From contig CALIBQ010000048.1 in assembly GCA_938049385.1 (NCBI GenBank), forward strand, positions 1 to 46,404: a stretch of DNA of 46,404 nucleotides. Direction: 5' to 3'. The notes beneath the pieces were generated by a model. The model was not told where the DNA came from and ran no database searches. It saw nothing but the letters and a program-made list of their open reading frames with translations. The stretch comes from an uncultured Anaerolineae bacterium. GTDB lineage: Bacteria; Chloroflexota; Anaerolineae; JACIWP01. Shown one piece after another: positions 24,404-32,128 of this stretch (the first letter of the stretch is position 1; each line of letters starts with the position of its first letter). A program made the translations under genes and the position numbers.

Positions 24404-24838
24404 CTAACTTGCCCCGCGGCGGTGAAGCAGTAAGGGGTCCAGCGCCGGCGAAAGGCCGTTCCAGACAGCCCGCTGACTGCGCTCCGTCAGCAGGACCGCG
24501 CGCCCGCTCAGCGCGTCCGCATAGTCCACCGGGATAGGACCCCCGATGCTCGGATACGGGAGATCAGCAGTGGTGTACATGCTCAGCAGTAGGCCGGCCA
24601 CCACCACGCACAGGCCCAGCAAGCAGACCCAAGTATGCATATCCAGGAAATAGGCCCAGCCGGGGGTCGCGCGCGACCTGCTCCTGGCCGGCCCCGCCAG
24701 GATGCCGGCATGAATCTCCCGCCAGGCCTGCGCCGGCGCCTGCTGGCGCCGCGCCCAGCCGGCCAGCCCACTGCGATACCACTGATCCACATCCTGCGCA
24801 TCCGAGCTACCAGAGGGGATCAGCCAATCCATTCCCAT
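24404..24838 (-). CDS. Single-TM protein downstream of ECF sigma factor, putative anti-sigma factor
   Basis: A 144-residue protein with a soluble N-terminal part of about 70 residues, one membrane helix (HTWVCLLGLCVVVAGLLL, about residues 68-86) and an extracytoplasmic part of about 50 residues. The architecture, the 19-base overlap with the sigma gene and the order match anti-sigma factors, but no zinc-finger H-x3-C-x2-C is present and the N-terminal part is not recognisable. The ATG at 24838 is preceded by AAGGGAAG; alternatives are 24856 and 24832. It might instead be a membrane protein of unrelated function. Confidence 0.6.
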   Translation of the reverse strand: MGMDWLIPSGSSDAQDVDQWYRSGLAGWARRQQAPAQAWREIHAGILAGPARSRSRATPGWAYFLDMHTWVCLLGLCVVVAGLLLSMYTTADLPYPSIGGPIPVDYADALSGRAVLLTERSQRAVWNGLSPALDPLLLHRRGAS

Positions 24839-25464
24839 GCCAGCTTCCCTTCCCATGCCAGTCCCTCGGATGCGAGCAGTTCCTTCAGCCGGCGGCGGGC
24901 ATAATGCAAACGAGATTTCACCGTGCCCACCGGACAATCGAGTATCTCCGCGATCTCTTCCACGCTGAACTCGTTCAGGTAATACAACACGACCACGACC
25001 CGATGGTCGAAGCTCAGCATATCCAGTGCCCTGGTCACTATTTCATGGAGCTCCTCCTGCTCCACCGTGAGCGGCGGCGAGGGATGAGCCGGCGGCTCCA
25101 CCAGACGGCGGAGAATCTGGAACTGCCGATGGTCCTTGTTCAGCCGTTGATAGCTCAGGTTCACGGTGACCCGGTACAGCCAGGGCGCTAGGGTATGCTC
25201 GCCGTGCAGTTTGTCAATATGCGCGTGCACGCGCAGGAAGCACTCCTGCAGGATGTCCTCTGCCGCCGCCGCATCGCGCGTGATGGCCAGCGCGGTGCGG
25301 TAGACGCGGTGCCGGTATTTCTCGTACAGGGCGCTGAATGCCCGGATATTGCCGCTCTGGATCTGGGCGATCAGCCGGCTGTCCGACAGCTCATCCATGA
25401 GAATCGCTTCGTTCCTGATATGAGCATGAGATTCACTGGGCGACAAATCGGGCGCGGCCGGCAT
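24820..25464 (-). CDS. ECF RNA polymerase sigma factor
   Basis: A sigma factor of about 214 residues (192 if the ATG at 25398 is used). Region 2 runs from LIAQIQSGNIRAFSALYEKY through AEDILQECFLRVHAHIDKL. Region 4 has VVLYYLNEFSVEEIAEILDC and PVGTVKSRLHYARRRLKELL. The start is uncertain: 25464 has a G-run upstream, 25398 a distant AGGA and a better fit to family starts, and an in-frame TTG at 25494 is also open. A GATATT/TTGAAC promoter-like pair is upstream. The target genes are unknown; the LysM gene upstream and the ABC operon downstream have ordinary sigma70-like promoters. Confidence 0.9.
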   Translation of the reverse strand: MPAAPDLSPSESHAHIRNEAILMDELSDSRLIAQIQSGNIRAFSALYEKYRHRVYRTALAITRDAAAAEDILQECFLRVHAHIDKLHGEHTLAPWLYRVTVNLSYQRLNKDHRQFQILRRLVEPPAHPSPPLTVEQEELHEIVTRALDMLSFDHRVVVVLYYLNEFSVEEIAEILDCPVGTVKSRLHYARRRLKELLASEGLAWEGKLAWEWIG

Positions 25465-25507
25465 GGCATCCGGCCCCCGATGCACACTATGCAACCTCTG
25501 TCAATAT

Positions 25508-25536
25508 AATATCATAATTCCCCCAATTTGGTTCAA
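25508..25536 (-). promoter_or_regulatory. Weak promoter candidate for the second ECF sigma gene
   Basis: On the minus strand TTGAAC (25531-25536), a 17-base spacer and GATATT (25508-25513), in an AT-rich patch directly upstream of the sigma gene. The -10 is poor, so this is only a candidate. Confidence 0.35.
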
Positions 25537-25565
25537 TTTGCTTTTGCGAGATCCCTGAGGATAAC

Positions 25566-25592
25566 AAAAAGCCCGTCCATTGCTGGACGGGC
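25566..25592 (-). terminator. Intrinsic terminator of the LysM gene
   Basis: GCCCGTCCA (25571-25579) pairs with TGGACGGGC (25584-25592) around a TTGC loop. On the minus strand five T follow (25566-25570). It lies 24 bases after the stop of the LysM gene. Confidence 0.9.
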
Positions 25593-25616
25593 CAAGCGCG
25601 GTGGATCAATCTCCCA

Positions 25617-26465
25617 TCAAGGGATGCGCAGGGTCTGTCCCACGTAAATCCAGTTGGGGTTGGTCAGTCCGTTGGCCTGGGCAATGGCCTCGGGAGTCGT
25701 CCCGTACATGGAAGCGATCATCAGCAGGGTCTCGCCGGGTTTGACCACATGCACCCGACCACCGGACGGCGCCGGCGCCGCACCACCGCCGGACGTCGTC
25801 GGGATGACTAGCTTCTGCCCCACATAGATGAAATTTGGGTTGCTGAGACCGTTGGCACGCACGATATCATCCACGGTGACCCCGAATTTGCTGGCAATCA
25901 GCCCCAGGTCGTCGCCGGCCTGCACGATGTACTCCACCTGCCCCCCTGCGACCGGCGCCGTGACGCCAGCGCCCTTCGGAATCTTCACCTGCATGCCGGC
26001 CTGAATCTGGTCGGGGGACGGCAGGGATGGGTTCAGCGCCATGATGGCCTCTACCGTTGTGCCGTAGCGCGCCGCCAGGGAATACAACGTGTCGCCCCAT
26101 TCAATCGTGTAGAGGATCCATTCCTCGCCACCGGCCGGCTGTGGAGCCGCTGGCGTCGCCGCCGGCGTAGCCGCGGGGGTCACCTCAATCACTACCGGGG
26201 TGGGCGTGGGAGCCGCGCCGGCCTCTCCTGCCGCTCCCGTAGGCTGTGGTGCCGCCGTCGTCGGGCTGGTGGTAACCACAGTCGGGCTGACCACCTGCGT
26301 GACCGCAGGGGGCGGCGTGACGGTCTCCAGAACCGGTTCACTCACCGCGGCGGTCGGCGTGGCCTTGGCTTCCGGTTTGGGACGCGTGCACCCGCCGGCA
26401 CTGACCAGTATCAGGATCACTACCAGCGCCATCACTCCCAGGGAGAAAATGACCTTTTTGCTCAC
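25617..26465 (-). CDS. Secreted or membrane-anchored protein with three LysM domains
   Basis: A 282-residue exported protein. The N-terminal segment KKVIFSLGVMALVVILILVS ends in AGGC, a possible lipobox (Cys near residue 26). A Pro/Thr/Ala-rich linker covers about residues 30-125. Three LysM repeats follow, each about 45 residues: one beginning WILYTIEWGDTLYSLAARYG, one beginning EYIVQAGDDLGLIASKFG and one beginning VHVVKPGETLLMIASMYG. LysM domains bind peptidoglycan or other GlcNAc polymers. No catalytic domain is present, so it could tether or scaffold at the wall. The start is GTG at 26465 with AAGGAGG upstream; the ATG at 26573 overlaps the -35 of a good promoter and is rejected. Confidence 0.9.
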   Translation of the reverse strand: MSKKVIFSLGVMALVVILILVSAGGCTRPKPEAKATPTAAVSEPVLETVTPPPAVTQVVSPTVVTTSPTTAAPQPTGAAGEAGAAPTPTPVVIEVTPAATPAATPAAPQPAGGEEWILYTIEWGDTLYSLAARYGTTVEAIMALNPSLPSPDQIQAGMQVKIPKGAGVTAPVAGGQVEYIVQAGDDLGLIASKFGVTVDDIVRANGLSNPNFIYVGQKLVIPTTSGGGAAPAPSGGRVHVVKPGETLLMIASMYGTTPEAIAQANGLTNPNWIYVGQTLRIP

Positions 26466-26544
26466 AGGATGCCTCCTTCTTCGTGGTAGGTCGGCCTGTT
26501 TTCCGGCGGTCCGGGTGCCGGCCAGGCCTCCGCAACCTACCCTG

Positions 26545-26573
26545 ATGATAGCATAGGCATCCCCCAGCGTCAA
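26545..26573 (-). promoter_or_regulatory. Sigma70-type promoter of the LysM gene
   Basis: On the minus strand TTGACG (26568-26573), a 17-base spacer and TATCAT (26545-26550), with TGC directly before the -10 as an extension. The leader to the GTG at 26465 is about 75 bases. Confidence 0.75.
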
Positions 26574-26618
26574 GTATGCCGCCGCATCCTAAACATAAAA
26601 TAACGTAAAAATATTGGG

Positions 26619-27806
26619 TTAGCCCGAGATGACGCCCAGCTCGCGCCCCACCTTATGGAAGGCCTCCAGGCCGCGATCCAGGTCTTCTTTCGTGTGGGAG
26701 GCCGTGTTCATCACCCGGATGCGGGCCTTGCCGCGCGGCACGGTGGGGAAGCCCAGCGCCATAGCGAAGACGCCTTCCTCAAACAGCCGGCGGGAAAATT
26801 CCATCGCCAGCGGCGCCTCACCCAGCATGACCGGCACAATAGGCGTCTGCGAAGCACCGATGTCAAAGCCCATGCGCTTCATCTCGGACTTAAAGTAGTT
26901 GGCGTTGGCCCACAGCCGGTCTACCAGTTCGGTGGATTCCTCCAGCAGGTCCACAGCGGCGATGCAGGCGGCGGTGTCCGCCGGCGTGACGGCGCTGGAG
27001 AACAGGAAGGGGCGCGCCTTCTGGCGCAGGAAGTCCACGATGACCTTCTTGCCGGCGATCACCCCGCCCACCACACCGAAGGCCTTGGACAAGGTGCCGA
27101 TCTCAATGTCGAACCTGCCGTGCAGACCGAAGTGGTCCACGATGCCGCGGCCGCCGCGCCCCAGCACTCCCTCGCCGTGCGCGTCGTCCACCATGGTAAT
27201 GAGGCCGTACTTCTCTGCCACCTCGTACAGCTTGTCCAGCGGAGCGATGTCGCCGTCCATGCTGAACACGCCGTCGGTCACCAGGAGACCGCGGCGGTAA
27301 TTGGGCAGATGCTCCTTGATCTTTTCCTCCAGGTCCTCCGGGTCACAGTGCTTGTAGACTACGATTTTGGCGCGCGACAGCCGGCATCCGTCAATGATGC
27401 TGGCGTGGTTCAGCTCGTCGGAGAAGATGACATCCTCCGGCCCCACCAGGGGCGGGATGGCGGCCTGGTTGGCGCAGAAGCCGGACTGGACGTAGAGCGC
27501 GGCCTCGACCCCTTTGAAGCGGGCCAGCCGTTCTTCCAGCTCCAGGTGCAGGCGCTGGGTGCCGGCGATGGAGCGCACCGCGGCCGGGCCGGCGCCCCAC
27601 TCTTCGATGGCTTTGATGGCCGCTTCCTTCAGCCTCGGATGCGTGGCCAGACCCAGGTAGTTGTTGGTGCAGAAGTTGAGCACCTTGCGCCCGTCCACCA
27701 CCATCCAGGCGCCGGGCGGGGTGTCCATCCGGCGGATCGTGATGAGCAGGCCCTCATTCCGCAAACGTTCCATTTCCTCGCGGATGAAATCGAGTTTATC
27801 GCCCAT
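26619..27806 (-). CDS. kbl: Glycine C-acetyltransferase (2-amino-3-ketobutyrate CoA ligase)
   Basis: A 395-residue PLP enzyme of the alpha-oxoamine synthase family, cytoplasmic. It converts 2-amino-3-ketobutyrate and CoA to glycine and acetyl-CoA. Motifs: [20 protein letters not shown] near the N-terminus, [31 protein letters not shown], the PLP-stacking region [11 protein letters not shown], and the PLP lysine in [12 protein letters not shown] (near residue 240). Length matches Kbl. The ATG at 27806 has GGGAGGA upstream. The gene 29 bases upstream encodes threonine dehydrogenase, which makes its substrate. Other family members (BioF, HemA) are unlikely given this partner. Confidence 0.96.
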   Translation of the reverse strand: MGDKLDFIREEMERLRNEGLLITIRRMDTPPGAWMVVDGRKVLNFCTNNYLGLATHPRLKEAAIKAIEEWGAGPAAVRSIAGTQRLHLELEERLARFKGVEAALYVQSGFCANQAAIPPLVGPEDVIFSDELNHASIIDGCRLSRAKIVVYKHCDPEDLEEKIKEHLPNYRRGLLVTDGVFSMDGDIAPLDKLYEVAEKYGLITMVDDAHGEGVLGRGGRGIVDHFGLHGRFDIEIGTLSKAFGVVGGVIAGKKVIVDFLRQKARPFLFSSAVTPADTAACIAAVDLLEESTELVDRLWANANYFKSEMKRMGFDIGASQTPIVPVMLGEAPLAMEFSRRLFEEGVFAMALGFPTVPRGKARIRVMNTASHTKEDLDRGLEAFHKVGRELGVISG

Positions 27807-27835
27807 AGCATTCCTCCCTTTCGGCAACAGCCTGT

Positions 27836-28813
27836 TCACAGTTGGCCCTGCTGATAGCGGGTCTGCAGGGCGTTCAGCATATCCACCGTCATGGCCGGCA
27901 GGTCATAGGCCGGCCGCCAGCCCCAATCGGTGCGCGCCACGCTATCATCAATGGAACGCGGCCAGGAATCGGCGATGGCCTGTCGGAAGTCGGGTTGGAA
28001 CTCACACACGAAGTCCGGGATGTGCTTCTGAATCTCGCGGGCCAGCTCGCCGGCGGAGAAGCTCATGGCGGTGATGTTGTAGTCCGCGTGGCGCGTCAGC
28101 CGGCGGAAATCCGCTTCCATCAGCTCGATGGCCGCCCGGACGGCATCGGGCATGTACATCATCGGAAGCACCGTGTCCTCCCGAACGAAGCAGGTGTAGC
28201 GGCGGTACTTCACCGCGTCGTAAAAGATGGCTACAGCGTAATCCGTCGTGCCGCCGCCTGGCGGCGTCTTATGGCTGATGATACCTGGATAGCGCAGTCC
28301 GCGCACATCTACGCCGAACTTTTGTACATAGTAATTGCCCAGCAGTTCGCCGGCGACCTTGGTAATCCCGTACATGGTGGTCGGGCTCAGGATGGTCTCC
28401 TGCGGCGTGTTCTCCTTCGGTGTGCTGGGGCCAAAGACCGCCATCGAGCTGGGGCAGAACACCCGCGTCAGGGAGCGGGTGCGCGCTACCTCCAGCACAT
28501 TATACAACCCATTCATGTTCACGCGCCAGGCTACGTCGGGTTTTTGTTCGCCGACGGCCGACAGCACGGCGGCCAGGTGGAAGATGGTATCAATCTGGAA
28601 CTGCTCCACCACTTCTTCGAGGGCCTGGCGGTCCGTCACGTCGAGGTATACGAAGGGACCGGAGTCCCGCACGTCATCGGGTGGAGGGGTACGATGGCCG
28701 GCGGCCACCACATGCTCATTCCCGTAGCGTTCCCGCAGGGCCATGGTCAGTTCCGAGCCAATCTGCCCACAGGCGCCGGTCACCAGGATGTTGCGCATCG
28801 GTCGAGAGGACAT
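27836..28813 (-). CDS. tdh: L-threonine 3-dehydrogenase, SDR type
   Basis: A 325-residue NAD-dependent dehydrogenase of the extended SDR superfamily, oxidising L-threonine to 2-amino-3-ketobutyrate. The NAD-binding motif is [11 protein letters not shown] (about 11-21), the catalytic Tyr and Lys are in [10 protein letters not shown] (near 147-151), and [20 protein letters not shown] is a hallmark of SDR-type threonine dehydrogenases as distinct from UDP-sugar epimerases. The start at 28813 has AAAGGAG; an ATG 15 bases downstream (28798) is possible. A promoter (TTGCAC-N17-TATAAT) is at 28859-28887. With kbl directly downstream, the operon converts threonine to glycine and acetyl-CoA. Confidence 0.93.
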   Translation of the reverse strand: MSSRPMRNILVTGACGQIGSELTMALRERYGNEHVVAAGHRTPPPDDVRDSGPFVYLDVTDRQALEEVVEQFQIDTIFHLAAVLSAVGEQKPDVAWRVNMNGLYNVLEVARTRSLTRVFCPSSMAVFGPSTPKENTPQETILSPTTMYGITKVAGELLGNYYVQKFGVDVRGLRYPGIISHKTPPGGGTTDYAVAIFYDAVKYRRYTCFVREDTVLPMMYMPDAVRAAIELMEADFRRLTRHADYNITAMSFSAGELAREIQKHIPDFVCEFQPDFRQAIADSWPRSIDDSVARTDWGWRPAYDLPAMTVDMLNALQTRYQQGQL

Positions 28814-28858
28814 GGTTCACTCCTTTGGGAGTTCGATCGGTTAGGATGATGTATGCGC

Positions 28859-28887
28859 ATTATAGCGCGCCAGCGCCGTATGTGCAA
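28859..28887 (-). promoter_or_regulatory. Promoter of the tdh-kbl operon
   Basis: On the minus strand TTGCAC (28882-28887), a 17-base spacer and a perfect TATAAT (28859-28864). The leader to the ATG is about 40 bases. Confidence 0.7.
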
Positions 28888-28920
28888 CTTTTACAGGCCA
28901 GACCATCATACCACTCTGCG

Positions 28921-29000
28921 AGGCTTGCCGGCGCAGGCTTCGCGAAGTCGGCGCCGGCCCGCCGGTTCAACTGCCGGGTGATGAGTTTTTCAACACCCTC
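28921..29000. repeat. Structured intergenic repeat, copy A
   Basis: GCCGGCGC (28927-28934) and GCGCCGGC (28951-28958) form an 8-bp stem around AGGCTTCGCGAAGTCG, whose centre TTCGCGAA is itself palindromic. Similar sequence continues after the stem (TTCAACTGCC and GATGAG, then CAAC(A/G)CCC) in copy B at 31013-31217. In copy B the stem differs at paired positions (GCCTGCGC with GCGCAGGC), so pairing is preserved. It lies between the tdh promoter and the tRNA promoter. Function unknown. Confidence 0.7.
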
Positions 29001-29011
29001 ACACTCGGTTT

Positions 29012-29040
29012 TTGACATTTGCCCGACAAGCCGGTATAAT
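29012..29040 (+). promoter_or_regulatory. Consensus promoter of the Met tRNA pair
   Basis: TTGACA (29012-29017), a 17-base spacer and TATAAT (29035-29040): a perfect sigma70 consensus, the strongest promoter in the window. The first tRNA begins 16 bases downstream. Confidence 0.9.
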
Positions 29041-29055
29041 AAAAGTGAAAAGCGA

Positions 29056-29127
29056 TGCGGGGTGGAGCAGTGGCAGCTCGTTGGGCTCATAACCCAAAGG
29101 TCGTTGGTTCGAATCCAACCCCCGCTA
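29056..29127 (+). tRNA. Initiator tRNA-fMet (CAT anticodon)
   Basis: A 72-base cloverleaf with anticodon CAT at 29088-29090. Initiator hallmarks: positions 1 and 72 do not pair (T opposite T), the anticodon stem has three consecutive G-C pairs (TTGGG/CCCAA), and the D stem has A11-T24 (GAGC/GCTC). The T stem is GTTGG/CCAAC. The discriminator is A and the next bases are CCT, so the 3' CCA is not fully encoded and must be added. Confidence 0.93.
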
Positions 29128-29133
29128 CCTGAA

Positions 29134-29209
29134 GGCGGCGTAGCTCAGTTGGCAGAGCAAACGGCTCATAATCGTTGGGTCACTGGTTCGAGTCCAGTCG
29201 CCGCCACCA
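29134..29209 (+). tRNA. Elongator tRNA-Met (CAT anticodon)
   Basis: The acceptor stem GGCGGCG (29134-29140) pairs with CGCCGCC (29199-29205). The D stem is GCTC/GAGC, the anticodon CAT is at 29167-29169 and the T stem is ACTGG/CCAGT. The discriminator A is followed by an encoded CCA (29207-29209). It starts 6 bases after the initiator tRNA. A CAT anticodon could also belong to lysidine-modified tRNA-Ile2, but the acceptor and D-arm sequence resemble elongator Met. Confidence 0.88.
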
Positions 29210-29210
29210 G

Positions 29211-29253
29211 ACAACAAGGGGCCATTTCCCAGGTGGAGATGGCCTCTTGTTGT
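29211..29253. terminator. Long hairpin after the tRNA pair, shared with convergent plsC
   Basis: A 15-bp stem with G-T pairs (29211-29225 with 29239-29253) and a 13-base loop directly follows the second tRNA; TTTC follows. The acyltransferase gene ends 15 bases further at 29268 in the opposite direction, so it may act for both. Confidence 0.65.
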
Positions 29254-29267
29254 TTCAGCAGTGCGCT

Positions 29268-29978
29268 TCACGAGGGCGTGCCGGCCGCATCCTCCGGCAC
29301 CTTATCCCGGTAGACGCCGCGATATTCGGGCGGCAGGAGCCGGGCGATGCGCAGCATGATGTCCTCGGTCATGGCATCGATCTGCCGGCTCTGATTCCCC
29401 TCCTGCAGAGGTGGAAGCTTGAAGGGCTTTCCCACCCGCACCACGATCTCCGCCCGCCGCAAATGCCTCAGCTCGCGAAAGACCTTTTCCTGGCCATAGG
29501 CTACTACCGGCACCAGTGCGGCACCCGTCCTCAGCGCCAGCAGGGCCGCTCCGCCCTTGCCGTGCTGTAACCCTCCTGTCTTACTGCGCGTGCCCTCCGG
29601 CGCGATGCCCACGATGGCACCCTGCTCCAACAGTCGCTGGACCTTGCGCAGGGCGCCGATATCCGCCTCGCCGCGCCGGATGAACACAGCGTTGATGGAT
29701 TTGAAGAGCCGGCCCACAATGGGATGCGCTTCCCACTTTTCCGCCGCCAGCACCGTCGTGCGCACCGGCAGGACGCAGAAAATGACCGGTGGGTCCAGCC
29801 AGTGCAGGTGATTGGTTACCAGGATAAGGGGACCGCGGCGCGGCAGGTTCTCCAGCCCCTCCACCCGCAGACGCGCCAGCAGGGTGATCAACAAGCGGAT
29901 GGTCCACTGCAGGAAGCGGTAGTACAGGTTTCTACGGGTAAAGTGATACGAGTACTGGGTCGAGAGAACGCCGGCCAT
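29268..29978 (-). CDS. 1-acyl-sn-glycerol-3-phosphate acyltransferase (PlsC-like)
   Basis: A 236-residue membrane-associated acyltransferase that makes phosphatidic acid from lysophosphatidic acid. The catalytic NHx4D box is NHLHWLD (near residue 56), followed by FIRRGEAD and the substrate motif PEGTRSKTGGL (near 125). A hydrophobic segment (FLQWTIRLLITLLARL) precedes the catalytic domain. Start: the ATG at 29978 has GGAG 5 bases upstream; the ATG at 29990 overlaps the upstream stop codon as TAATG and is the alternative. Either way it is translationally linked to the homocysteine methyltransferase gene, an odd pairing without a known pathway link. Confidence 0.9.
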   Translation of the reverse strand: MAGVLSTQYSYHFTRRNLYYRFLQWTIRLLITLLARLRVEGLENLPRRGPLILVTNHLHWLDPPVIFCVLPVRTTVLAAEKWEAHPIVGRLFKSINAVFIRRGEADIGALRKVQRLLEQGAIVGIAPEGTRSKTGGLQHGKGGAALLALRTGAALVPVVAYGQEKVFRELRHLRRAEIVVRVGKPFKLPPLQEGNQSRQIDAMTEDIMLRIARLLPPEYRGVYRDKVPEDAAGTPS

Positions 29979-29989
29979 GTCCTCTCCCA

Positions 29990-30883
29990 TTACTCTGAAC
30001 CGGGCACAGCACTGCTCTGCAGGGCGCGGGCAACGGCGGCGATGTGCGCCGGCGTGCTTCCACAGCACCCGCCGATGATCTGCGCGCCATATGCGCGGAA
30101 TTTCAGCGCAAATTCGGCGAACTGCGCCGGCGTAACATCATACACCACGCGGTCGCCGTCCAGGCGCGGCAGGCCGGCATTGGGCTTGATCCACAACCGC
30201 GCTTTCGGGTTGGCCTCCCTCAGCCGGCGGAACGCCTCCAGATTTTCTTCCAGCGAGCGGCCGCAGTTCGCCCCGATGGCCGTCAGGCCCAGCGGCCACA
30301 GCGTCTCCATCAACTGCTCCGGGGTAACGCCCATCATGGTGCGCCCGCGGGTATCAAAGCTCATGGTCACCACCACCGGCAGGTCCGCCCCTTCCAGGGC
30401 GCCCAGGGCCGCCGCGCGTGCCTCTTCCAAATCGCTCATGGTCTCGATGACCAGCAGGTCCACGCCGGCATCCGCCAGAATGCCGGCCTGCTCCGCATAG
30501 GCGCGGCGCGCTTCGTCGAAGGTCAGGCTTCCCAGAGGCACCATCAGTTCGCCGGTGGGGCCCATATCGCCGGCCACCCAGGCGCCAAAGGGTTCCGCGG
30601 CGCGCCGGGCGATCTCCACAGCGGCCCGGTTGAAGCGCTCCAGCTCCGATTCCTTCTTCATGCGCGCCAGCTTGAGCCGGTTGCCGCCGAAGGTGTTGGT
30701 CAGGATAATCTGTGCGCCGGCCTCCAGGTAGGCGCGATGCATGGCCTCGATTTTGGTCGGCTCCAGCACGTTCCATTCTTCGGGAGCCATGCCGGCGGGC
30801 AGGCCGGCGGCCTGCAGAAGCGTGCCGGCGGCTCCATCGGCGATAAGGATGCGTCCATCCTGAAGGGCTTCTTGGAATCTCAC
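29990..30883 (-). CDS. Homocysteine S-methyltransferase family protein
   Basis: A 297-residue zinc-dependent methyltransferase of the MetH-N/BHMT type. It transfers a methyl group to homocysteine, or acts in related corrinoid or S-methyl systems. The TIM-barrel start is LIADGAAGTLLQAAGL; TNTFGGNRLKL follows. The zinc cysteines are in IGANCG (near 206) and GGCCGSTP (near 275). The start is GTG at 30883 with GAGGAGA upstream. The protein lacks the folate, B12 and activation domains of full MetH. It could use S-methylmethionine, betaine or a partner corrinoid protein; none is encoded nearby. A good promoter lies at 30972-31000. Confidence 0.9.
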   Translation of the reverse strand: MRFQEALQDGRILIADGAAGTLLQAAGLPAGMAPEEWNVLEPTKIEAMHRAYLEAGAQIILTNTFGGNRLKLARMKKESELERFNRAAVEIARRAAEPFGAWVAGDMGPTGELMVPLGSLTFDEARRAYAEQAGILADAGVDLLVIETMSDLEEARAAALGALEGADLPVVVTMSFDTRGRTMMGVTPEQLMETLWPLGLTAIGANCGRSLEENLEAFRRLREANPKARLWIKPNAGLPRLDGDRVVYDVTPAQFAEFALKFRAYGAQIIGGCCGSTPAHIAAVARALQSSAVPGSE

Positions 30884-30971
30884 GGCCGTTATCTCCTCAC
30901 TGCGTGGTACCTGTCCGTGGCTTATATATAATAACCCCAGGAGAAAGCCTCGGGCGCGTCAGGTGTGCCGC

Positions 30972-31000
30972 ATTCTAGCACACGGCGGCGAATCGGTCAA
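30972..31000 (-). promoter_or_regulatory. Promoter of the homocysteine methyltransferase gene
   Basis: On the minus strand TTGACC (30995-31000), a 17-base spacer and TAGAAT (30972-30977) with TGTGC immediately before it. It would give a leader of about 80 bases. Confidence 0.7.
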
Positions 31001-31005
31001 TGGAA

Positions 31006-31217
31006 AGAGCCGAGGGCGTTGAAAAGGTCCAAACATACAATCTATGGAAGCGGCCTGGCGGCTGAAGCCACGGCAGCAACTGCGCAGCCTGCCTGCGCAG
31101 GTTTCGCGAAGTCGGCGCAGGCCGACTTTGCAGGCACACAGCCGCAGTTTCAACTGCCAGGCGATGAGCCAATACCCGCTTTTCCAACGCCCCCAGAGCC
31201 GTGAGGCGTTGCAAAGG
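31006..31217. repeat. Structured intergenic repeat, copy B, with flanking repeats
   Basis: The core stem is GCCTGCGC (31091-31098) with GCGCAGGC (31115-31122) around AGGTTTCGCGAAGTCG. The unit is bounded by an inverted pair (GGGCGTTGAAAAGG at 31014-31027 and GCTTTTCCAACGCCC at 31178-31192). It is also flanked by imperfect direct repeats of about 22 bases, each beginning AGAGCCG and ending GCGTTG(A/C)AAAGG (31006-31027 and 31195-31217). It shares its core and the downstream TTCAACTGCC segment with copy A at 28921-29000. No transposase is inside, so a MITE-like or structural-RNA element is possible. Confidence 0.65.
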
Positions 31218-31237
31218 CCTTGGCTCTCAAGCTCGCT

Positions 31238-32077
31238 TCAGACAACCGTCTCTAGGTCAAGGACGCTCCCCGCCGGCCAGGCATGTACCATCTGCGGTCC
31301 CAGGGCCTGCATCAGGTGAAATATGGCCCGCTCCCCCGTGCAGTGGTTCGGGTAGACCGCCTTCAGCGCCGGCATCTCCTTCAGCCGCCGGTTTACCCGC
31401 TCCAGATGCGCGGCGTCGGCGCTGACCAAATGGGTGCCGCCGAAGATGGCCAGCACCGGGCGCCCGAACACCCGCGCCACATGGTTCAGGGTATTGAGCA
31501 AGCCGGCATGACAGCACCCGCAGACCAGCACCAATCCTGCCCCTGTCTCCAGCACCAGGGACATATCATCGCGATACGGGTCCGGCACACAGCCGGCCTC
31601 GCCGCGCACCACATGATTGGGACTGCGTCCCTCCGGCTCGCTCCGTCCGATGATCTCGCCGGTGGTCCAGATGCCGGGCAGTACCTCCTGCGGCTCGGCG
31701 CTCAGGCGCAGGTCGGCCTGCCGGCGAAGCTCCGCCAGCGCCATCTTCATCCCGATGGCGCGCAGATTCCCCTCCTTTTGGGAAAATCGTTCGGTCATGA
31801 TGCCGGGATGGGCATATAGGGGCAGGCCCGGCTGGCGCTCCAGGAACGCCCCCAGCCCGCCCGTGTGGTCATGATGGCCGTGGCTGATAACGAGGGCGCG
31901 GATGGTCTCCGGCGCGATGCCGGCGGCTTCCAAGTTGTGCAGAAAGACCGCCGCACTGGCGCCGGTATCCATCAGCACCCGCCCATCCCGCGACTCCACC
32001 AGCACCGCCAGCCCGTGCTCTCCCCAGAACGAGGAAAGCGGCAGTACGGCATTGTCCACCAGACATGTGAGTTTCAT
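31238..32077 (-). CDS. MBL-fold metallo-hydrolase (dihydropterin/RFA-P-synthase-like branch)
   Basis: A 279-residue metallo-beta-lactamase-fold protein. The N-terminus MKLTCLVDNAVLP with WGEHGLAVLVE is typical of the branch annotated as 7,8-dihydropterin-6-methyl-(ribofuranosyl)aminobenzene phosphate synthase-like. The metal motif is SHGHHDHTGG (near residue 63-72); further ligands are in CGCCHAG (near 192) and GGTHLV, and NHCTGE near the end. Substrate unknown. The ATG at 32077 has GGGAGAAAG upstream. It follows the CNNM gene by 51 bases and may be its operon partner. Many members have unknown roles, so the archaeal-style name should not be taken literally. Confidence 0.85.
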   Translation of the reverse strand: MKLTCLVDNAVLPLSSFWGEHGLAVLVESRDGRVLMDTGASAAVFLHNLEAAGIAPETIRALVISHGHHDHTGGLGAFLERQPGLPLYAHPGIMTERFSQKEGNLRAIGMKMALAELRRQADLRLSAEPQEVLPGIWTTGEIIGRSEPEGRSPNHVVRGEAGCVPDPYRDDMSLVLETGAGLVLVCGCCHAGLLNTLNHVARVFGRPVLAIFGGTHLVSADAAHLERVNRRLKEMPALKAVYPNHCTGERAIFHLMQALGPQMVHAWPAGSVLDLETVV

Positions 32078-32128
32078 GGCAGGATTCTTTCTCCCTAGTA
32101 TGCTTGCCATGCACATCGGATGCGGGTG

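Larger units (their letters stand above)
30884..31237. other. Intergenic region with promoter and repeat copy B
   Basis: This 354-base gap holds the leader and promoter of the homocysteine methyltransferase gene (promoter at 30972-31000) and then the structured repeat copy B with its flanking repeats (31006-31217). No protein gene is credible in it. Confidence 0.7.
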
